A stretch of 64,000 nt of DNA from Conus ventricosus (GCA_018398815.1 CM031601.1:25328103-25392102), one strand, 5' to 3'. Counted from the first letter of the stretch, positions 41,339-55,175 are shown. The notes: generated by a model from the letters alone, not told the origin. Numbers and translations: made by a program.

Positions 41339-43500
41339 GAAAGTAAGACTTCAAAAACCAAAAATAACGTTATCTACAAAAAAAAACTTTACTGGCGGGG
41401 TTCCGTTTTTAAAAAAAAAAATTTGGGGAAAGTACCGGGGGATGAACACCCCCCATAGAAAAGCGGGGGAAAAAAGCAGTTGTGGTGAACGCCCCCAATA
41501 TACAAAAGGGGGGGGACCCTTAAAATTGTACATCCGTTTAACTGCAGAGCCCCGGCATGGTCGGCCCCTGATTACTTCTAGTGATAAAATTAACGATTTT
41601 GAACAAAAGTCTTGGTTCGGCAATTAGACACAGCGGGCCATCGCGCAAAAGGGGCCGTGCACAGCTGACCCCAACATTTCTCTCACTGATGTTTAGGGAA
41701 GGACGCGTTTTACGGGTGTTTGGCTTTTTTTTTTAAAAGGGATCTACTGTGCTTGGGGTGTTTTTTAAAACAATGGATAAAAGTTTTATTTTAAACTCCC
41801 ATTTTACAGTATTTGTTAAAAAAAGGCAAAAGCAATAACTTTTTAACAAAAAAAATAGAAAAACCCCCCCCCCTCCTAAAAAAAGCAGGGCCCACTTTTT
41901 GATTTAATTTATTCGCAGGCGTCACTTGTGTGAAAGCTTTCGGGGGGGGAAAACCCCCAGGATTATTTTTTCCCGGGTTTTTTGGGGGGTTGGGGGGCCC
42001 TCTGGTCGGGAAGGGCTGGCCCCGGTTTTTCATTTGGAGGGGGGTGAAATTGACCCCCAAGACTTTGGTTCACTCAAAATCGAAACTGGGGTCCCAACAA
42101 GGGGGAAAGTGCACCCCTGAACTCAGCAACTCCAAACTCCGAAATTTTGGGCCCCTGCGGGGGCCCAAGACCCCCAAATGCGAGTATTTTTAAATTTTTA
42201 AAATTTTTAAAGCTTCCCCTTTTGGTGGTGGTGCAATCCACGGTACAGGGAGACCACCCCCTTTCCCACTTTTCGTGATGCAATCGTTTAAAGTGCTTTG
42301 CGGGGGCCTCTAGACGGGTGGGGGTTGTGTGCGGTGCAAATGCGCGTGTGTTTGTTTAGCAGGCTGTGCCCCGAAAGAAATTGGGTGTTTTGAAAGGGTG
42401 TGTGCGGGTTGTGTTTTGTGTGTGTGTGCTGGCGAGCGTCCCGTTGTGTGTTTTGTGTGGTGTGTGCAACCCAAAGGGCCAAAAGGCCCCTAACGCTCCC
42501 CCCTGCTACTGTTGTGGCCTGTTTTGATTTTGCTTAAACTGAAAACCCAACAGGAAACAATCCGCAAAAGGGTAAAGCCTAAATACACACCCACCCCACA
42601 CACACACACACACACAAAACACACAGGTTCGCTCCCCCGTTTGCCGGAAAATTTTAATGTTTCCCTGTAAAAACTACCGTTCATTCTCACCTGGTTCTCT
42701 CTCTCTTTCTAGTGTTGTGTGTGGGGGTTTTTGGCCGGCGGGCCCCCATAGTAATTTAAGGGAAAAGTGCGCAGCCCCTATCACAGTCCCCCCGGGGCCG
42801 CCGTACTGTTCTGGGGGGGCGTGTGTGTGTGTTGTGTGGTGTGGTTGTGTGTGGGTGTGTTCTGTTTGGGAGGCTGTGCGCGTAATTTATGTGTGTGTGT
42901 GTGATGTTGTGTGGTGTGTGTGGGGCATGCGCGCTTTTTTTGGGGTTTTGTTGTTCTTTGTTTTAACGTTTTTCCCCAATTTTAAAGTGATATTAGACGT
43001 GAAACCGCGGTGGAGTGTGTGTGATACCCCACGGGTCCCCCAGCGCGACAAAACACAGGGCTTACAAAAAAGGGGGATCACCCAAAAGTTAACAAAGCCC
43101 GCTAAAAGGTATTTTTCTAACACCCCCAAGCTTTTTTACAGCGCTTATTTCCCTTTGGGCCCTTTTAAAGGAAGTTTTATCCCCTTTTTCCCACTTTTTT
43201 TAACGCCTTGGTTGGTAAAAGGGTTTAAACAAGTTACTTCTAAAATTTCTTAGTTAATTTTTAAAATTTTAAACCACCCCAAGTTCCCTTAAAACCCAAA
43301 TCCCCCCCAAGGTTTTAAATTTAAATCACTCTAAGTTTTTTAAATTTAAATTACCCCAAGTTCCCTTAAAATTTTTTTTTAAAATTTAAAGGGACTTTAA
43401 GTTTTTAATAAATTTTTTATTAAGTTTTTTTAAATTTAAATTCTTTATTAATTTTCCTTAAGTTTATAATAAATAAACCTTTAAGAAAAACCAAGTTCTT
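41339..43500. other. Left arm of copy C, low quality, no supported gene
   Basis: Dominated by homopolymer runs. (CA)n at 42596-42620, (GT)n-like stretches at 42820-42925 and degenerate AAGTT repeats at 43270-43500 are visible. No domain can be read. Confidence 0.5.
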
Positions 43501-44400
43501 ATTAAGTTTTAAATTTTTTAAAAATCCAAAAAAAAAAGCTAAAGTTTTTATCTTTTAAAAAGTAGATGTCTTTTTATAGAAACACAAAAGCCCAAAAAAA
43601 GCCCTCAAAAGTTTAGGATGTCTTGGGTCAGCTTCTCTCAAGTCTTAATGAAAAGGGCTTACATCCCCAACAACCCCAAAATTTATTACAAATTTGGGGC
43701 TATGGAAAAGTTTTTTATAGACTCCCTGTTTTTATTTATTGATTTTTCATTTTATAAAACGCCATGATTTATTTTTTTTAAAAAAATTTAAAAATTTAAA
43801 TTTTTAAAAAAATTTTTCCATTATTAAAAGGATCAAAAAGATGCCCTTTTTTATTGGCGGTTTTGGCGTGCAGTTTTTTTCGGCTTCGTATTTACGGTGG
43901 GGATTTTTTGGGGTTTTTGTTTTTGCCAGCGTTGTTTATATATTTTATTTAAACCCTAATTTAAAAGCCCCCAACCCCACAAGCGGGCCAAAAAAGGCAA
44001 CATTTTTAAATTCAAAAATTCCCTGAAAACTTTGGTTTCCCTTTTATCACATGGAGTTTTTATAAACCCCGGAAATTTAAACAAATTGTTTCTGGCGTTG
44101 GGGGGTGTTATGTTTTCATTTATTTAGTCATATTCTGTAACATTAATTTTTTTTTTTCTGTTCCACTTTGTAATTTTTTTTTTCCCGCTTTAACACGGCC
44201 CCGGGTTTTTAAATTTGGGCCCCCCCCTTTATTCAGCGTTTCCTGCTGATTTTCTTTCTTGGTTTTCTTTCTCCACCGATTCAGGGGTTTTTTTGGTTTT
44301 TGCTGTTTCCAGCTCGTTCTTTTTAAGGGGGAAAAAAAATCTATTTGATTAAAAGTTATTAATTTCCCCTATTTAAAGGCGATAAAAATGTTTTCCCAAA
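43501..44400 (-). pseudogene. Degenerate charged minus-strand region, copy C
   Basis: Counterpart of 14100-14650. Minus-strand peptides such as VEKENQERKSAGNAE (near 44275) and NNAGKNKN (near 43925) align with copy B pieces. No intact frame. Confidence 0.35.
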
Positions 44401-44507
44401 ACGTAATAAAAAAAAAAAAATCACACCCAGAGACTCTAATGACTTTGTTAAAATGGGTCCCGCGTTAAAATCTTAAAAATCCAGTTCAAAACAAAAGGGG
44501 GAAAAAA

Positions 44508-44756
44508 TTAAAGACTAGGTTTTTGTGTACAAAATAAGAAACCTTTTTTTCCCCCCACCTTTTTAACCCTTCTAGACCCCAGCGTGTTCCTACCTGTTAT
44601 GAAATTTATAATGTCTTGCGGCGACATCTTTTTGAAACTTTTTATGCTGAAATTTAGTTCCCCAGGAACTGTTTTGGTTTTTTTCCCCATGCCCGCCAAA
44701 GAATACAGCCTTTCCTTTTGGGCCCTAATAGCTTGGGTCATAACTTGGTCCTTCAT
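44508..44756 (-). pseudogene. Small conserved Polinton ORF, copy C
   Basis: 82-codon frame starting MKDQVMTQAIRAQKERL, counterpart of 14826-15032. Shares the MKDQ start, KERL and INFITG with copy B. The C-terminal part runs into poor sequence. Function unknown. Confidence 0.5.
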
Positions 44757-44847
44757 AATTCAGGAAGGTTTGGCCGCCCTGTAGCTGTAGTTTGATCATT
44801 TACTGTTCATGTTTTTTAATAAATTAAAAATTTTTTTTTTTATAAAA

Positions 44848-45090
44848 AAAGAGCACGGGAAAAAACCCGTTACCAAAAAATTTTATACCAAACCCGTTTT
44901 TGGAGGGCTAAGTGTAGGGTATCCCTTTCTTGGTAAAAGCCTGTTAAAATTTTTAAAACCAAGGGAGATCTTGGCAAACCCAGACTTTTAGGATTCAGCC
45001 CAAAACTAATTGTATCATTGCAGACGTTTGGTTTTCCAAAAATTTTTAGTTAAGAAGGAATTTTTTTCCCGACAATATAAAATATTAAGA
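44848..45090 (+). pseudogene. Small Polinton membrane protein, copy C
   Basis: Counterpart of 15125-15354. The ATG is degraded; GLSVGYPFLGKSLLK at about 44908-44950 is conserved with copy B. Confidence 0.4.
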
Positions 45091-45114
45091 AAAAAAAAAC
45101 AATTTTTTAAAAAA

Positions 45115-45530
45115 AGGGTTCCTTTGCAATAATGATAGGCGGCGCTGTGGTGAATGCGCTTGCTTTTAGCGGAAGTAATTTTTTGCATTTAGTAAACTGG
45201 GGGGAAAGACGGGAGAGAAAAAAAATAAAAAAGTATGGAGCCCCAAATAGCACCTTTCACAAGACCCCTAAGAAAAGCAGAGACTGGGGCAGTTTGATTT
45301 TTTTAATGACACACTGAAAAAAAAGGGGGGATGCAGTTTCACATTTAAAAATGTTGATCAAACAATAAAACAATAAAAAACTAGTAACAGGCAAACCCAA
45401 ACCAGGCATTGCCCCCCCCAAAATTTAGTTTATTTTATTTAACCATCAGAAAAAAAAAGATTTCAAGGAAAACGGTTTATTTTCGTTGGTATGACCGTCC
45501 GGGGATTTTTTTGACATAATTTGGTGAAAA
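45115..45530 (+). pseudogene. Conserved pre-integrase Polinton protein, copy C
   Basis: Counterpart of 15377-15778. MIGGAVVNALAFSGSNFLH is readable at 45132-45188; the rest is broken by homopolymer-type errors. Confidence 0.55.
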
Positions 45531-45535
45531 AAAAA

Positions 45536-46493
45536 TGAACAAAATTTATTATTCGCCCAAAGGATTTTTGGAAGGGTATAAAGCAAAAACAAAAATAAAC
45601 CCCAAACGGAGGGGTTCCCTGAAAAAAACAGCAAAGAATGGTTATCTAAACAAGCGTTTGGGAAATTTTTTTTACCCGCCCCCAGCGAATACAGAGAAAA
45701 CACTTTGTTAATAAAAAACTCCAAAAGAAAAACATCAAATGGATTTCTTTTATTTACCCTTGATTGGAATTTGAGAAAAAGATTTAAGAAAGACTCACAG
45801 TAAATTTACATGGTTCAAGATACAAAAAATCTGAACCCTTAACAAAAAAAGTGCTTCGGTGTTTCTGTTGCCTACCCCCTGATATACCAACAGGTCCGTT
45901 TTTAAAATTTTTCCTCGCATGATTCAATTGACGATGGAAAAAGGGTTTTTAAAGGGAAATTTAATCAAAATTTTTGTTAAAACAAAGAGTTTTCCAATTT
46001 TGAAGGGCATTCCCGGGGTTCAAGAACAGGCCTTTTGTTGAAAAATTTTCCCAAAAAGTTAAACTGAAAGACTTTTCTCCCACCAGTATCACAGAGAGCT
46101 GATTTTACAATTTAGCAAAACAGAAAGGGTTAGAAGACTGCCCCCCAGTTTTGCGCGCAATGAATAATGAAGAATTTAAAGGGTTAAAAACCAGTACAAG
46201 CAATCAAAAGAAAAACAATAAATGTTGTTAAAGGAGAGTCTTCATCCGGCAAACTATTACGTTTGGTTTAAAGTATGGTACCTTTATTTACCGGGGGAAG
46301 CAGAAGGGGACACTCGCATCAGGGCAACCGATCCAATTTGGAGTTTTGATCCATATGAAATAAAAAGAATTGTAAAAATGAATCCGCCCGTGTATTATTT
46401 ACGAGAAACTGACACAACAAAACAACCAGCTCCTCAAAGATCTTTTGTGAAGAAGAACTGCAGATAATCCCACCAGACACAGTTCTGCTTTAA
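45536..46493 (+). pseudogene. Retroviral-type integrase, copy C
   Basis: Start MNKIYYSPKGF at 45536, stop TAA at 46491. The catalytic core lies in poor sequence, but the C-terminal region is clean: YLYLPGEAEGDTRIRATDPI (46279-46340) and NPPVYYLRETD, the latter resembling the chromo-like tail. Its stop codon is immediately followed by the complement of the polymerase stop. Confidence 0.85.
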
Positions 46494-49400
46494 TTAATTT
46501 ACGGTTCTCCAGTGCCCGATTGCATATGAAAACTCTGGATTAACAAATACTCGTTTTGTGTTTGTTCTATCTAACGACTTCTTTGTTACAACTGTTGTGT
46601 TGATCTCATGTAGATTAGATCGCAGTTTTACGTGTTGTCATGATGAAAAGTCTTATTGCCAAACAATGCTTCTTTGTTGTTGTCATGTGATATGTTTGAC
46701 TGCACAACGCTGCGAGATATTCCCTTTGCTTTCTTAATGATTTTCTCCTGGCTCGAAATACTGTACATTTTTTATCTTAACCCCACATACTCCTTGATTA
46801 CCTTTCCAGATAATTATCTTCATCTTTCCTAAAACCTTCTTGTTAGTAATTGAATGCAAAGGTGAATCTTTAGGATAATCAGATGTATCATACCATCCTG
46901 CATGCCCTTTAGCACTTCCATTTCCATGTCTTTATAGATGTCTTCAGTAGGGATATCTATAACAAAACTGTCTGTATCTGTGTAAAGTACTCTGGACTCA
47001 GGATACGAGGGTTAAGTAGTCATAAAGAAACTCTAACATCAAAAGCTTTGATAATTCAAAAACCGTAAACCCAATAAATACGGGTTTTGTCTAATTTGAC
47101 TTTTTTTTTTTTTCATCATTATCCCAAAAAAAGCTGATCATGAAATTTCTGAAGTCTGATAATTAGGTTTTGAAGTCAGCTTAATTGCTTCGTTCTCTTT
47201 GGTGACTAATTGACATCTTTACGCTTGTGCGGATTCTCCATAGTCTTTCCAAAACAGTGTTGTTTCAGTTTAAAAAAGTTTTTTTGAAGCATCTGTGGAT
47301 TTAGTTCTAAGATCAGTGTTCTTCATGATGTATGGTTTCATGAACTGTTCTTGATCAAAAGCAATTATGCGTTTAACTGCTGTCAACTTCAAACCATGTC
47401 TTAAATAAATTGAGAAGTCTGTAATGACAGACATAATTTTTTTGCCTCGAAGATTAGGCAAAGTTTAGGCGGCCCCTTGGATTCATCTTTAGGCTTTCTG
47501 CCGCTAAAGGATAGTCATTATGCAGGTCATGGAGTTCATGAGGATATTTTAAGTCAAATTCTAGAATGTATCCGCGCTGTTGACCCGGCGTCAAACTGCC
47601 CAACCACTTTAATGCCTTTTGAATATTATTCGGATCGCCGCCTGTGTACATTTTAAAGTTACGTAATGGAAGCGATTGCGCCATAGCCCAACCATACAGA
47701 TTGTTTGCATCTAAATACATGAGATAGTTAGACCTTTTACTTGGATCATAGCCGTCCAAGTATTTGTTGTTTGCTTTACAGTAATGATGCGACGCCATAC
47801 TAATTCCCCCACGCAATCCGTTTTCAATCATCTGAATCATTGGTAAATCTGACAAAAAATCAATCTGTACTCAGTAAACTTTAAGAAAGCATCCCAGCTC
47901 ATCCCGGCGCAGAAATATAATGCGCAGGATCCAGGCTATAATGTTTCATGCAGGTCTTTCTTTTAATTTTCAAAGACGTCCGCCAACAAACATACATCGG
48001 CCATCAAGTATGCATCATGATAGTCTCCCATCGTTTTACACTCTAACTTCTGCCACGCATCTTGAGCATGCTGGTAATCAGAATCACTAATGCCCTTTCC
48101 TCTAAGACTAGAAAGAACGCTTCTTTAGGCGGAAGTGTATCTTCGTCAAACCTTTCCCAACTGTTCATGTACTCATAAGGGTAAACGCCCTTTCTAACGA
48201 GAGTTGGATCAAAATATTCTTCCGTTATTGGGCAGGACTTTAAGGACATAGCCAGTGACTCTAATGAACCCATCATGTGCTGCATAGAGTCATAAAAAGA
48301 CATGTTATTTAAAGTGAAACACATGTACTTTTCTGATGACTGTGCAATGCATGACACCTAAAGGCATCGTCTACTGCTTTCATTATAAGGTGAGAGTCGT
48401 AACCTCGCAAGTTATGAAAGAATACAGGCAGCTTCCATGTCTTAGGATCAAACTTTAGTTGAAGATTGCATTTACTGTGCGCTGCACCTCTAAACTTCCC
48501 ACTAATGTGATCTTTGGTCTCTTACTGTGGGGTTTACACTCTTGGGCGTTAGCCCTAAACCCCAAATCCAACAATGCGTGGCTGAGTCATACTGTTGTTT
48601 GTCTTCAGGCGCCATTATGATTTCAGATAAGTTTAGATTATTAGAACAGGCGTTACGCACTTGCTGCATGCGTTTTAAGAATGTTTCTGCAGCATCCGGT
48701 CCTCTATATAATTCTGGTTCTGAATAAACGCCATCCGACTAACAATAATGAAGGCAAATGAACAAATCTGATGATTACTCATTAAGACTGTTTTTCGAAG
48801 TTTTTGTGGTGCTGGCCCTTCATAAGGAACAATGAGTGATTCGAAGTCTGCGTAAACAACGTATGGACTTGTTTGCAGCCGTTTCAGTTCTTAAAACTAA
48901 CTTTACTGCCTTCTGGGGGCGTAATTAGTTCCGTATTACAGTCAACTGGGCGATACAATGTTTCTTTAAATGTTCGCTTGCGGCTTGCACAGATGAATTC
49001 TTGTTAAACTTTTTTCTGCAGAATTTTTGTATGTTAGTGTTTTTTGAAGTATGCGCCCAATAATCTGCTCATTGTGCTTTATCAATGTGTAATGGGCAGC
49101 CCTGCGGCGAAAACATTGGAGTAAGTCCACATGACTTTTGGCTGGTTCGCCTATTGTTGGACTGTTCTTGGACATTTTAATGGCGCCAAATTTGTTTCCT
49201 CATCCCATGTGTATACATTAACAGTTATTGGGTTGTTTTGTTCTTCAAACTGATCAATTTGGTCAAACACTAACGGAAAGATAATTCCATTGAGTTAAAT
49301 CTTTGGCGTATTGCTGATAGTTAGTCACTCTTTCTGCGTGTTCGCGGACATAAATGCAGCCTTGCAAGAACGAAACCACATGAAACATTTGTTGTCTGAA

Positions 49401-49883
49401 TTTTTTTGTTTAAAACTGCTCTCTTTAAAACCAACTCCCGAGGTAGCGGAATGTAACCCTTTGGGCCTAACAATGGGTGCATTACTTAGCCTTTTTTTAA
49501 TCTAATCTCTAAGACTTCGCCCTTGACCAACCAGAGCCTCTCATTTAGCTTCTTCAGCGGCAGCGTCAAACTGTGCAAGCAGTTCGTCTGCCCAACCGGG
49601 TGTTAAGTCATTAGAGGAAAGATAGTCTGCTGTTTAGTTGAGACCCAGACTTCTAGATTTTCTCATTTATTGTTACATAGTCGATTAAAACAGCTAACAT
49701 TACTTTAACGGGCGGGTCTAGGGTTAGTTTGCCTGGAATTGAGAAATAGAAATGAACAACGTTTTGCCTGTACGTTTGTGGGCCAATGACTTCTAATCAA
49801 TATCATTCAGTGCTCTTGATAAACGCTCTCTCTCGAGCATTCCTTCAAAAAATTTCGTCTTGTCCTTCATATATCTTAGCCAT
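46494..49883 (-). pseudogene. Protein-primed family B DNA polymerase, copy C, frameshifted
   Basis: Start at 49883, stop TAA at 46496-46494. Motif C (YTDTDS) is at about 46968-46988. Readable pieces include 47855-47454 (YLDANNLYGWAMAQSLPL, motif A) and 48357-48043. The stop after GHWRTVN defines the family's C terminus. Frameshifts are numerous but the whole gene is present, so C together with A covers the full length. Confidence 0.88.
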
Positions 49884-49934
49884 GCTGCTTTCTTTTCTAA
49901 GCCAAAATATTTATTTAAATTAAAAAAAAAATAA

Positions 49935-50633
49935 TTAATCAGAATCATATAAACGGTCTTTTTTGTGCTTGGACTCATAAACTAAAGTATAAACACCCTT
50001 TGGCGTTGTTACTGTGAGCTGTTTAGAACAGAGTTTAATGTCTCGTTTACTTTTTTTAAAGCATTCCTTTTTTATCTGCTGGGGTTTCTGGCTGTTGAGA
50101 AAAATTTGTCCTCGCCTTTCTTTGAAGATCAAACTTTTGTCTTTTGTTAGTCATCAAAATCGGCCTGTAAACGATTAAATTCTTCATCCGTGATGTTTGA
50201 GTCAACAAGCGCTTTATTTATTGTCGTTTTAAACGAACTAAGTTAGCTGTTTTTAGTTGAACCATAGCTGTGTGTTTTGGAGTTTAGTTTTTAATTTTTT
50301 GCCAGCCGCACTTACAGTAATGAAAAACGGCCGAGAGCTAAAGACAAACCTCCTAGAAGTAAAGCTGCGGGTGCGCCTATGCCCGTTGCTAAAAGACCAA
50401 AAATCGTTCCTGCTGATAGACGCTTATATTTGTGCTCCAGTTTTAAAACATTGTAACAGCATTAAAGGCAGCAGAATACCTTCGTTTGGTTTGCTGTATT
50501 TTAAAAGGTCTTGCTCTAGTACTTGCTGCATTTTGTAAATGTTGGTTAATTTGAAGGTTTTTATGTTAGGGGTTTTACTCATCTCTTCTTTGGCGGCGCT
50601 GTAGGCACATTTGGATTAAACCTGAACGGACAT
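49935..50633 (-). pseudogene. Membrane/helical overlapping-frame gene pair, copy C
   Basis: Counterpart of 7114-7858. Start at 50633, stop at 49935. It keeps the same overlap (LWFN-stop against MVQL) as copy A and supports the basic tail frame (YESKHKKDRLYDSD) as the true C terminus. Confidence 0.6.
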
Positions 50634-50665
50634 GCTTTTTTTAAATGAAAAAATAATTTAGTATA

Positions 50666-51915
50666 CTACAGTTTCAATCTGTTAGCTTCAAAATTCAGCT
50701 GCGCATCATATAATAAAAACAAATGTACATTAAGCGGTTTATCGGGTTCTTCTTCTTTATCAATTTGAAGTTTATTACGTCTCTCACAGTTCTCCCGCTT
50801 TCCCTGTAACCGATTATCCTCTGTTGACCTTAGGTCATCCATAAACCGTATTTTGGGTTTTTAAATAATCATCAAGTCTTACACTGTGAAGGTGTTAGAT
50901 CTTTAGCCGCAAGGTTTAACTGTTGGATTTCTTTCCCTCCCACCTCCAAACAGTTTTCTTATTTCATCAAAAAGCTGATAAGGGTTTAAGCCCGCTAGCA
51001 TAGATTTGGTTAGGGCTGCCCTCAATCGAACATTGTACTTTCGTTATTTTTGGATTAAAAAACTTTTCACTTCCTCTTTGAATGGTTCTTCATCTTCACA
51101 CAGCAATAAAATACCTTTAAAACGATCTTTGCTGAGACGCTAAACTAAAATTCCATATAGTGTCTGCCTGCTTCTAGGATATGTTGTATGATGAATCACT
51201 CTTTCGTAATATATTGCTAATTTTGATGATATTGGTGCTCAATCTGCCTTGCTAAATTAGGGTTGCTAACAACGTCAAAAATCTACGTGATGTCAGAAAT
51301 GCTGTACTTTGCTTCGGTGTCTGTTGATCTGATAACACGTTTGTATTCGTTAAAAGTTAGTTCATATGACAGTCTGTCTTTAATGCTCCTTGAAAGTATG
51401 GCGCATGCGCTTTTAACAACTCAAAATCTAAGGGATTTCCAAACGCAAAATTTACAGCCAATACTTTTTGCCGTCTTTTGTATCTGCGGACCCATTCTAT
51501 GTTTTAGTGCTTCTTCATTTTCTATTCCTTGAAACGCAAAGTCAGCCCTTTCATTCGCGGTTAGCATAGATCAGAATAGGTTAAAAAATATGTCTGCATT
51601 GTGTAAAGAAAATATTTCTTGCCCTCAAGTTTTATTAAAAAATTTTCTTAACGATTGCCCGCCCCCGATTCTGTACAACTGTCCTGTTTGGGGCTGTTTT
51701 GAATCGAGTACTATTTTGAAAGTAAGACGCGCAGAGCCTGGCACAATCACGTCCCTTTGCTCCTAGGTCTGGAAATTTGACAGTAAGAATTTGATCTGCA
51801 TCAATAGTAGATGGATTTTTTTGGAACGTAATAGTCCGCTTATTTCCCTTCACGCCAAGGGGTTTTTTTCAGTCTTCTAAAGCGGGTCAAGAATCGAGCC
51901 ATGTGCTTGTGACAT
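50666..51915 (-). pseudogene. Probable major capsid protein, copy C, frameshifted
   Basis: Counterpart of 5822-7088. Start at 51915, stop TAG at 50668-50666. Copy C retains the frame across the point where copy A lost a base (QEIFSLHNADIF), which supports the single-indel reading of A. Confidence 0.65.
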
Positions 51916-51953
51916 TTTTATGAAGCAAAATAAAAATTAATTATTTAAAAAAC

Positions 51954-53195
51954 ATGGCAGGAATTGTTATGAAAAAATTTTAAATGAGTTTTTGCCCCTT
52001 GGAGACAATGATGAAATGACCCTTTGACCCCCGCATGGGCTCAACCTCTATTGCGGGGAAATTTAAACACCCAAGTACGGTCAAAAGCATTTTACAAAAG
52101 TTTAGGCCAAAACCCTCCCGTTTTTAAAAAGACCAAAGTTTTTTGGAATTAAAATTTTGGTCTTTTTGCCCTGAAAAAAACGATCAAGGGAAACCCTTGT
52201 TCGGTTTAAACAACTAACCCGCCCCTTAAAAATTTTTAGCCAAAGTACAATTATAAAAAGGGACTCAGTGTGAAAGACCAAAACCCCTTTGGGCCCCTTG
52301 TTAGACCGAAATTAATAGGGATGCTTTGGGTTTAAATTTTCAAACCCCCTTGAAGGAACTCCCAAAAAGCTAACCAAATACAAAAAATGGAACTTAAAAA
52401 ATTTAAATCAATCGGCAGAAAAAATTTAATAAATGAAATTTAGAAGCAGAAACCAGTTTTTTCAGAAAAACAGCATTAAAGACTATCACGATTTCACCGC
52501 TGCCCATGGAGAACTAACAGCCCTTGTTCATGCTTTAAGAACCATCAGAGGCGAATTAAAAAACCCAATTTGGGAAAATTAAGGTGAACAAGTTGGGAAA
52601 TAAGAAGAGAAAAAAAAAAACTCGTTGAGGGTTTAAAGACCCCGACTTAGGGCATGAAATTAAAGAAAAAAAACCCCAAAGACTAAAAGATCTTGAACAA
52701 AAAGATCAGCAAGACTAAAAAGTGCTAACTACAAACCGAGACCAATTACGAACTCAAGTGAATAAAATAAGAGAAACTACCCAAAAAATTTTTATATGAA
52801 GACGAAAAACCCCAAGCAGAAACGAACCCGAACATTTTTAGGAGCGGGGAGTCACATTAGCAAGCGTTATAACAGCCTTAGGATTTGAAATTAAGTACAT
52901 TTGTTTTGGGCCCTTTTAAACGCGGGGGTGGTCAAAGCCCCAGTGCCTCCTCGCCATCGCCTCCCCCCTTGATAAAAAAGGGGAAAAAAAAAAAGGGGGG
53001 TTTTCATTTTGGGGCAAGTTTTTTAAAAAAAAATTACCAGAAAAAGCTATAGACTTTTTCCCGGGTATTTAGGGGGAAATTGTTGCTGGCTTTTGATATG
53101 CAAGCAAAGTTTTTGGTTTTTGGGCCGAGAACTAGGGGGCTTAGTTTTTGGGAAATATTTGGGGTTTAAATATTTTTTAAAAAAAAAACCGAGAA
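51954..53195 (+). pseudogene. Coiled-coil membrane protein, copy C, heavily degraded
   Basis: Counterpart of 22182-23388 with start MAGIVM at 51954. Recognisable by local nucleotide similarity (for example GAGTCACATTAGCAAGCGTT at 52850). Low-quality block. Confidence 0.55.
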
Positions 53196-54428
53196 ATTCC
53201 TGGGCCCATTTTAATCCAAGAACAAGTGCTGTCTTTTCATTTTCCCATGGTCATGGGCAAAACGGGAGTCCCCCAGCTTTGTTTGAGTTTAAATGGCCTT
53301 TGGGCTTTGGACTTCGGGAATTAGATGACTTAAAATCTTGGGTTTTCCCTTTTTTGTTTGTAATATTACTGGTCAGGGAAATTTTTGTCGTTTTTTCCCC
53401 CAAACCCTTTTGTTCATTGCCCGCTATAAGAAATTTTTTATTTTAAAATTTTTTATTTTTTTCCTACCTGGAGTTCCCGAGGTCCGAAGGGGCCCTGTAA
53501 AACCCTTGCCAAAAGCAAAGTCTACTTCGATCTTGGGGTATTTTAAAAATGTTTTTGGGACCATTTAAAAACTTGGGAAAGGGAAATCAACTGTAGAATT
53601 AATGGCGTCCCCAAAAATTTTCTAAGATTGTTTTTTTCGCGTCAAAGCCGTTGAAGGATTTAGTTTTTTGCTTGATCTTTGCCTGTGCTTTCGAGCCCCT
53701 TTAAACCCAAACCCAAAATACGAAAAGAGATTTTTTTGTTTCAATTTCCCCCCCTAGTTAGGCCCCTTTGAAAAAGGTTTTAAGATAAAATTTTTCCATT
53801 TTTTTTGCTCTTGCTTATGGACCCGGGCCCCGACAATTTTTTTTTAAAAAGGGGGATTCAAGACATATTTTTTATTTTTGTGGGCCCCGAAAATAAGGGG
53901 GGGCCTATGCCATGATCAAGATCCAAAATTTTGTCCCAAAGTCTGTCTTGATGTTTAAAATTTAATTGTTTCAAAAACCTTTCAAAAAACCTTTAATGTC
54001 TATTTTTGTTTTCTAAATGGATTTTAAAAGGTTTTGTCATTTGGTAAAAGGGGCTTGCGTTCTTTAAAAAAACGTTTTGAAGGTGTAATAAAAAGAAATC
54101 AAAACCCGACCTCACCAAGGATTGGTTTATTTAAATTTATCACATACGCCAAATCCACCCCAAATTGATGCCAAGAAAACAGCAAAGTTTTTTAAATTGG
54201 GGTTTGTTTAAAAATGCAACGGAAAGACTAAACCACCCCTTTCCCCCTTGGGGCTCCTTTTTTTAATAGGGGGTTAAAATTGTCTTCAAAGGAGTCCCCA
54301 AACCCTTTTTTTGAAAAAGGCAGTCTGGGGCACAAACAATGTCAAGGGGAAACTTTTTCTATATTTTTAAGATTGTAGTGCGGGCCCCAAAAGAATTTTT
54401 TTTGCATCAGTAATTTTAAAGCACTATT
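53170..54428 (-). pseudogene. Conserved 402-residue Polinton protein, copy C, heavily degraded
   Basis: Counterpart of 3369-4577 and 23359-24566. Only short blocks are alignable, for example AATCCAAGAACAAGTGCTGT at 53214 and the start region near 54400. No readable frame. Confidence 0.55.
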
Positions 54429-54439
54429 TTAATTTTTTT

Positions 54440-55175
54440 TTTTAAAAAAAAGGGTTTTAACAATAACAAACCCCAAAACCGTCCTTCGTTTTTTTTTTAA
54501 CATGCTATTGAAACAATTTTCGGGTTCCAAAAAAGGTCGGCTCCATGAAATATTTTACCAAAAATGTATGGTTTTTTAAAATAAGCAAAGCCAAGGGAAA
54601 TTTAATTTAAAACCCAAAAGTTAAAAAAAGCAGGGGCCAAAAGTAGCCAGTTAATAATACCCGAAAGGTTATTACGGGGTTTTTCTCACAAAAGAAGCAA
54701 TGAGTAAAATTTGAAAAATTTCTTCAAACTTTTCAATTTCAAATCTAAAAACAATGTTAACATTTAAGCCCTGAAAAAAGTATCTTTCTTTTTTATAAAG
54801 GGGAAAAAACTAGCTAAAATTTTTAGGCTTTACAACTGGGAATTTTACCCACCCATAGTATTTTGTGCTGGCCCAAATTTAAAACTATTTTTGAGGGGGA
54901 AAAGTCCGCTCGATCTTGCATTACATTTATTACTCTTTGGCATTTGGATGGTGGCACGATGAAAACTTTCTGATGGAAACCCCTTTAAATGTTTTTAAGA
55001 GCCCTTTGTCAGGGGAAAACGCAATTGCGATTATAAATTATACAATTCCCTAATTTTTTAAAAAGTTTAAAAAAATTAGTTTGTGGGAGGGTCGGATAAA
55101 ATTTTAAAATAAAAAAAACAAAGCAAAACGGGGAAATTGGGAAAAAATTTAAACCTGCACTGGGTTTTTAAAAAA
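54440..55175 (+). pseudogene. Candidate minor capsid protein, copy C, heavily degraded
   Basis: Counterpart of 24587-25273. Blocks such as CCGTCCTTCGTTTT at 54479 and GTCCGCTCGATCTTGCATTA at 54906 align. No readable frame. Confidence 0.5.
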
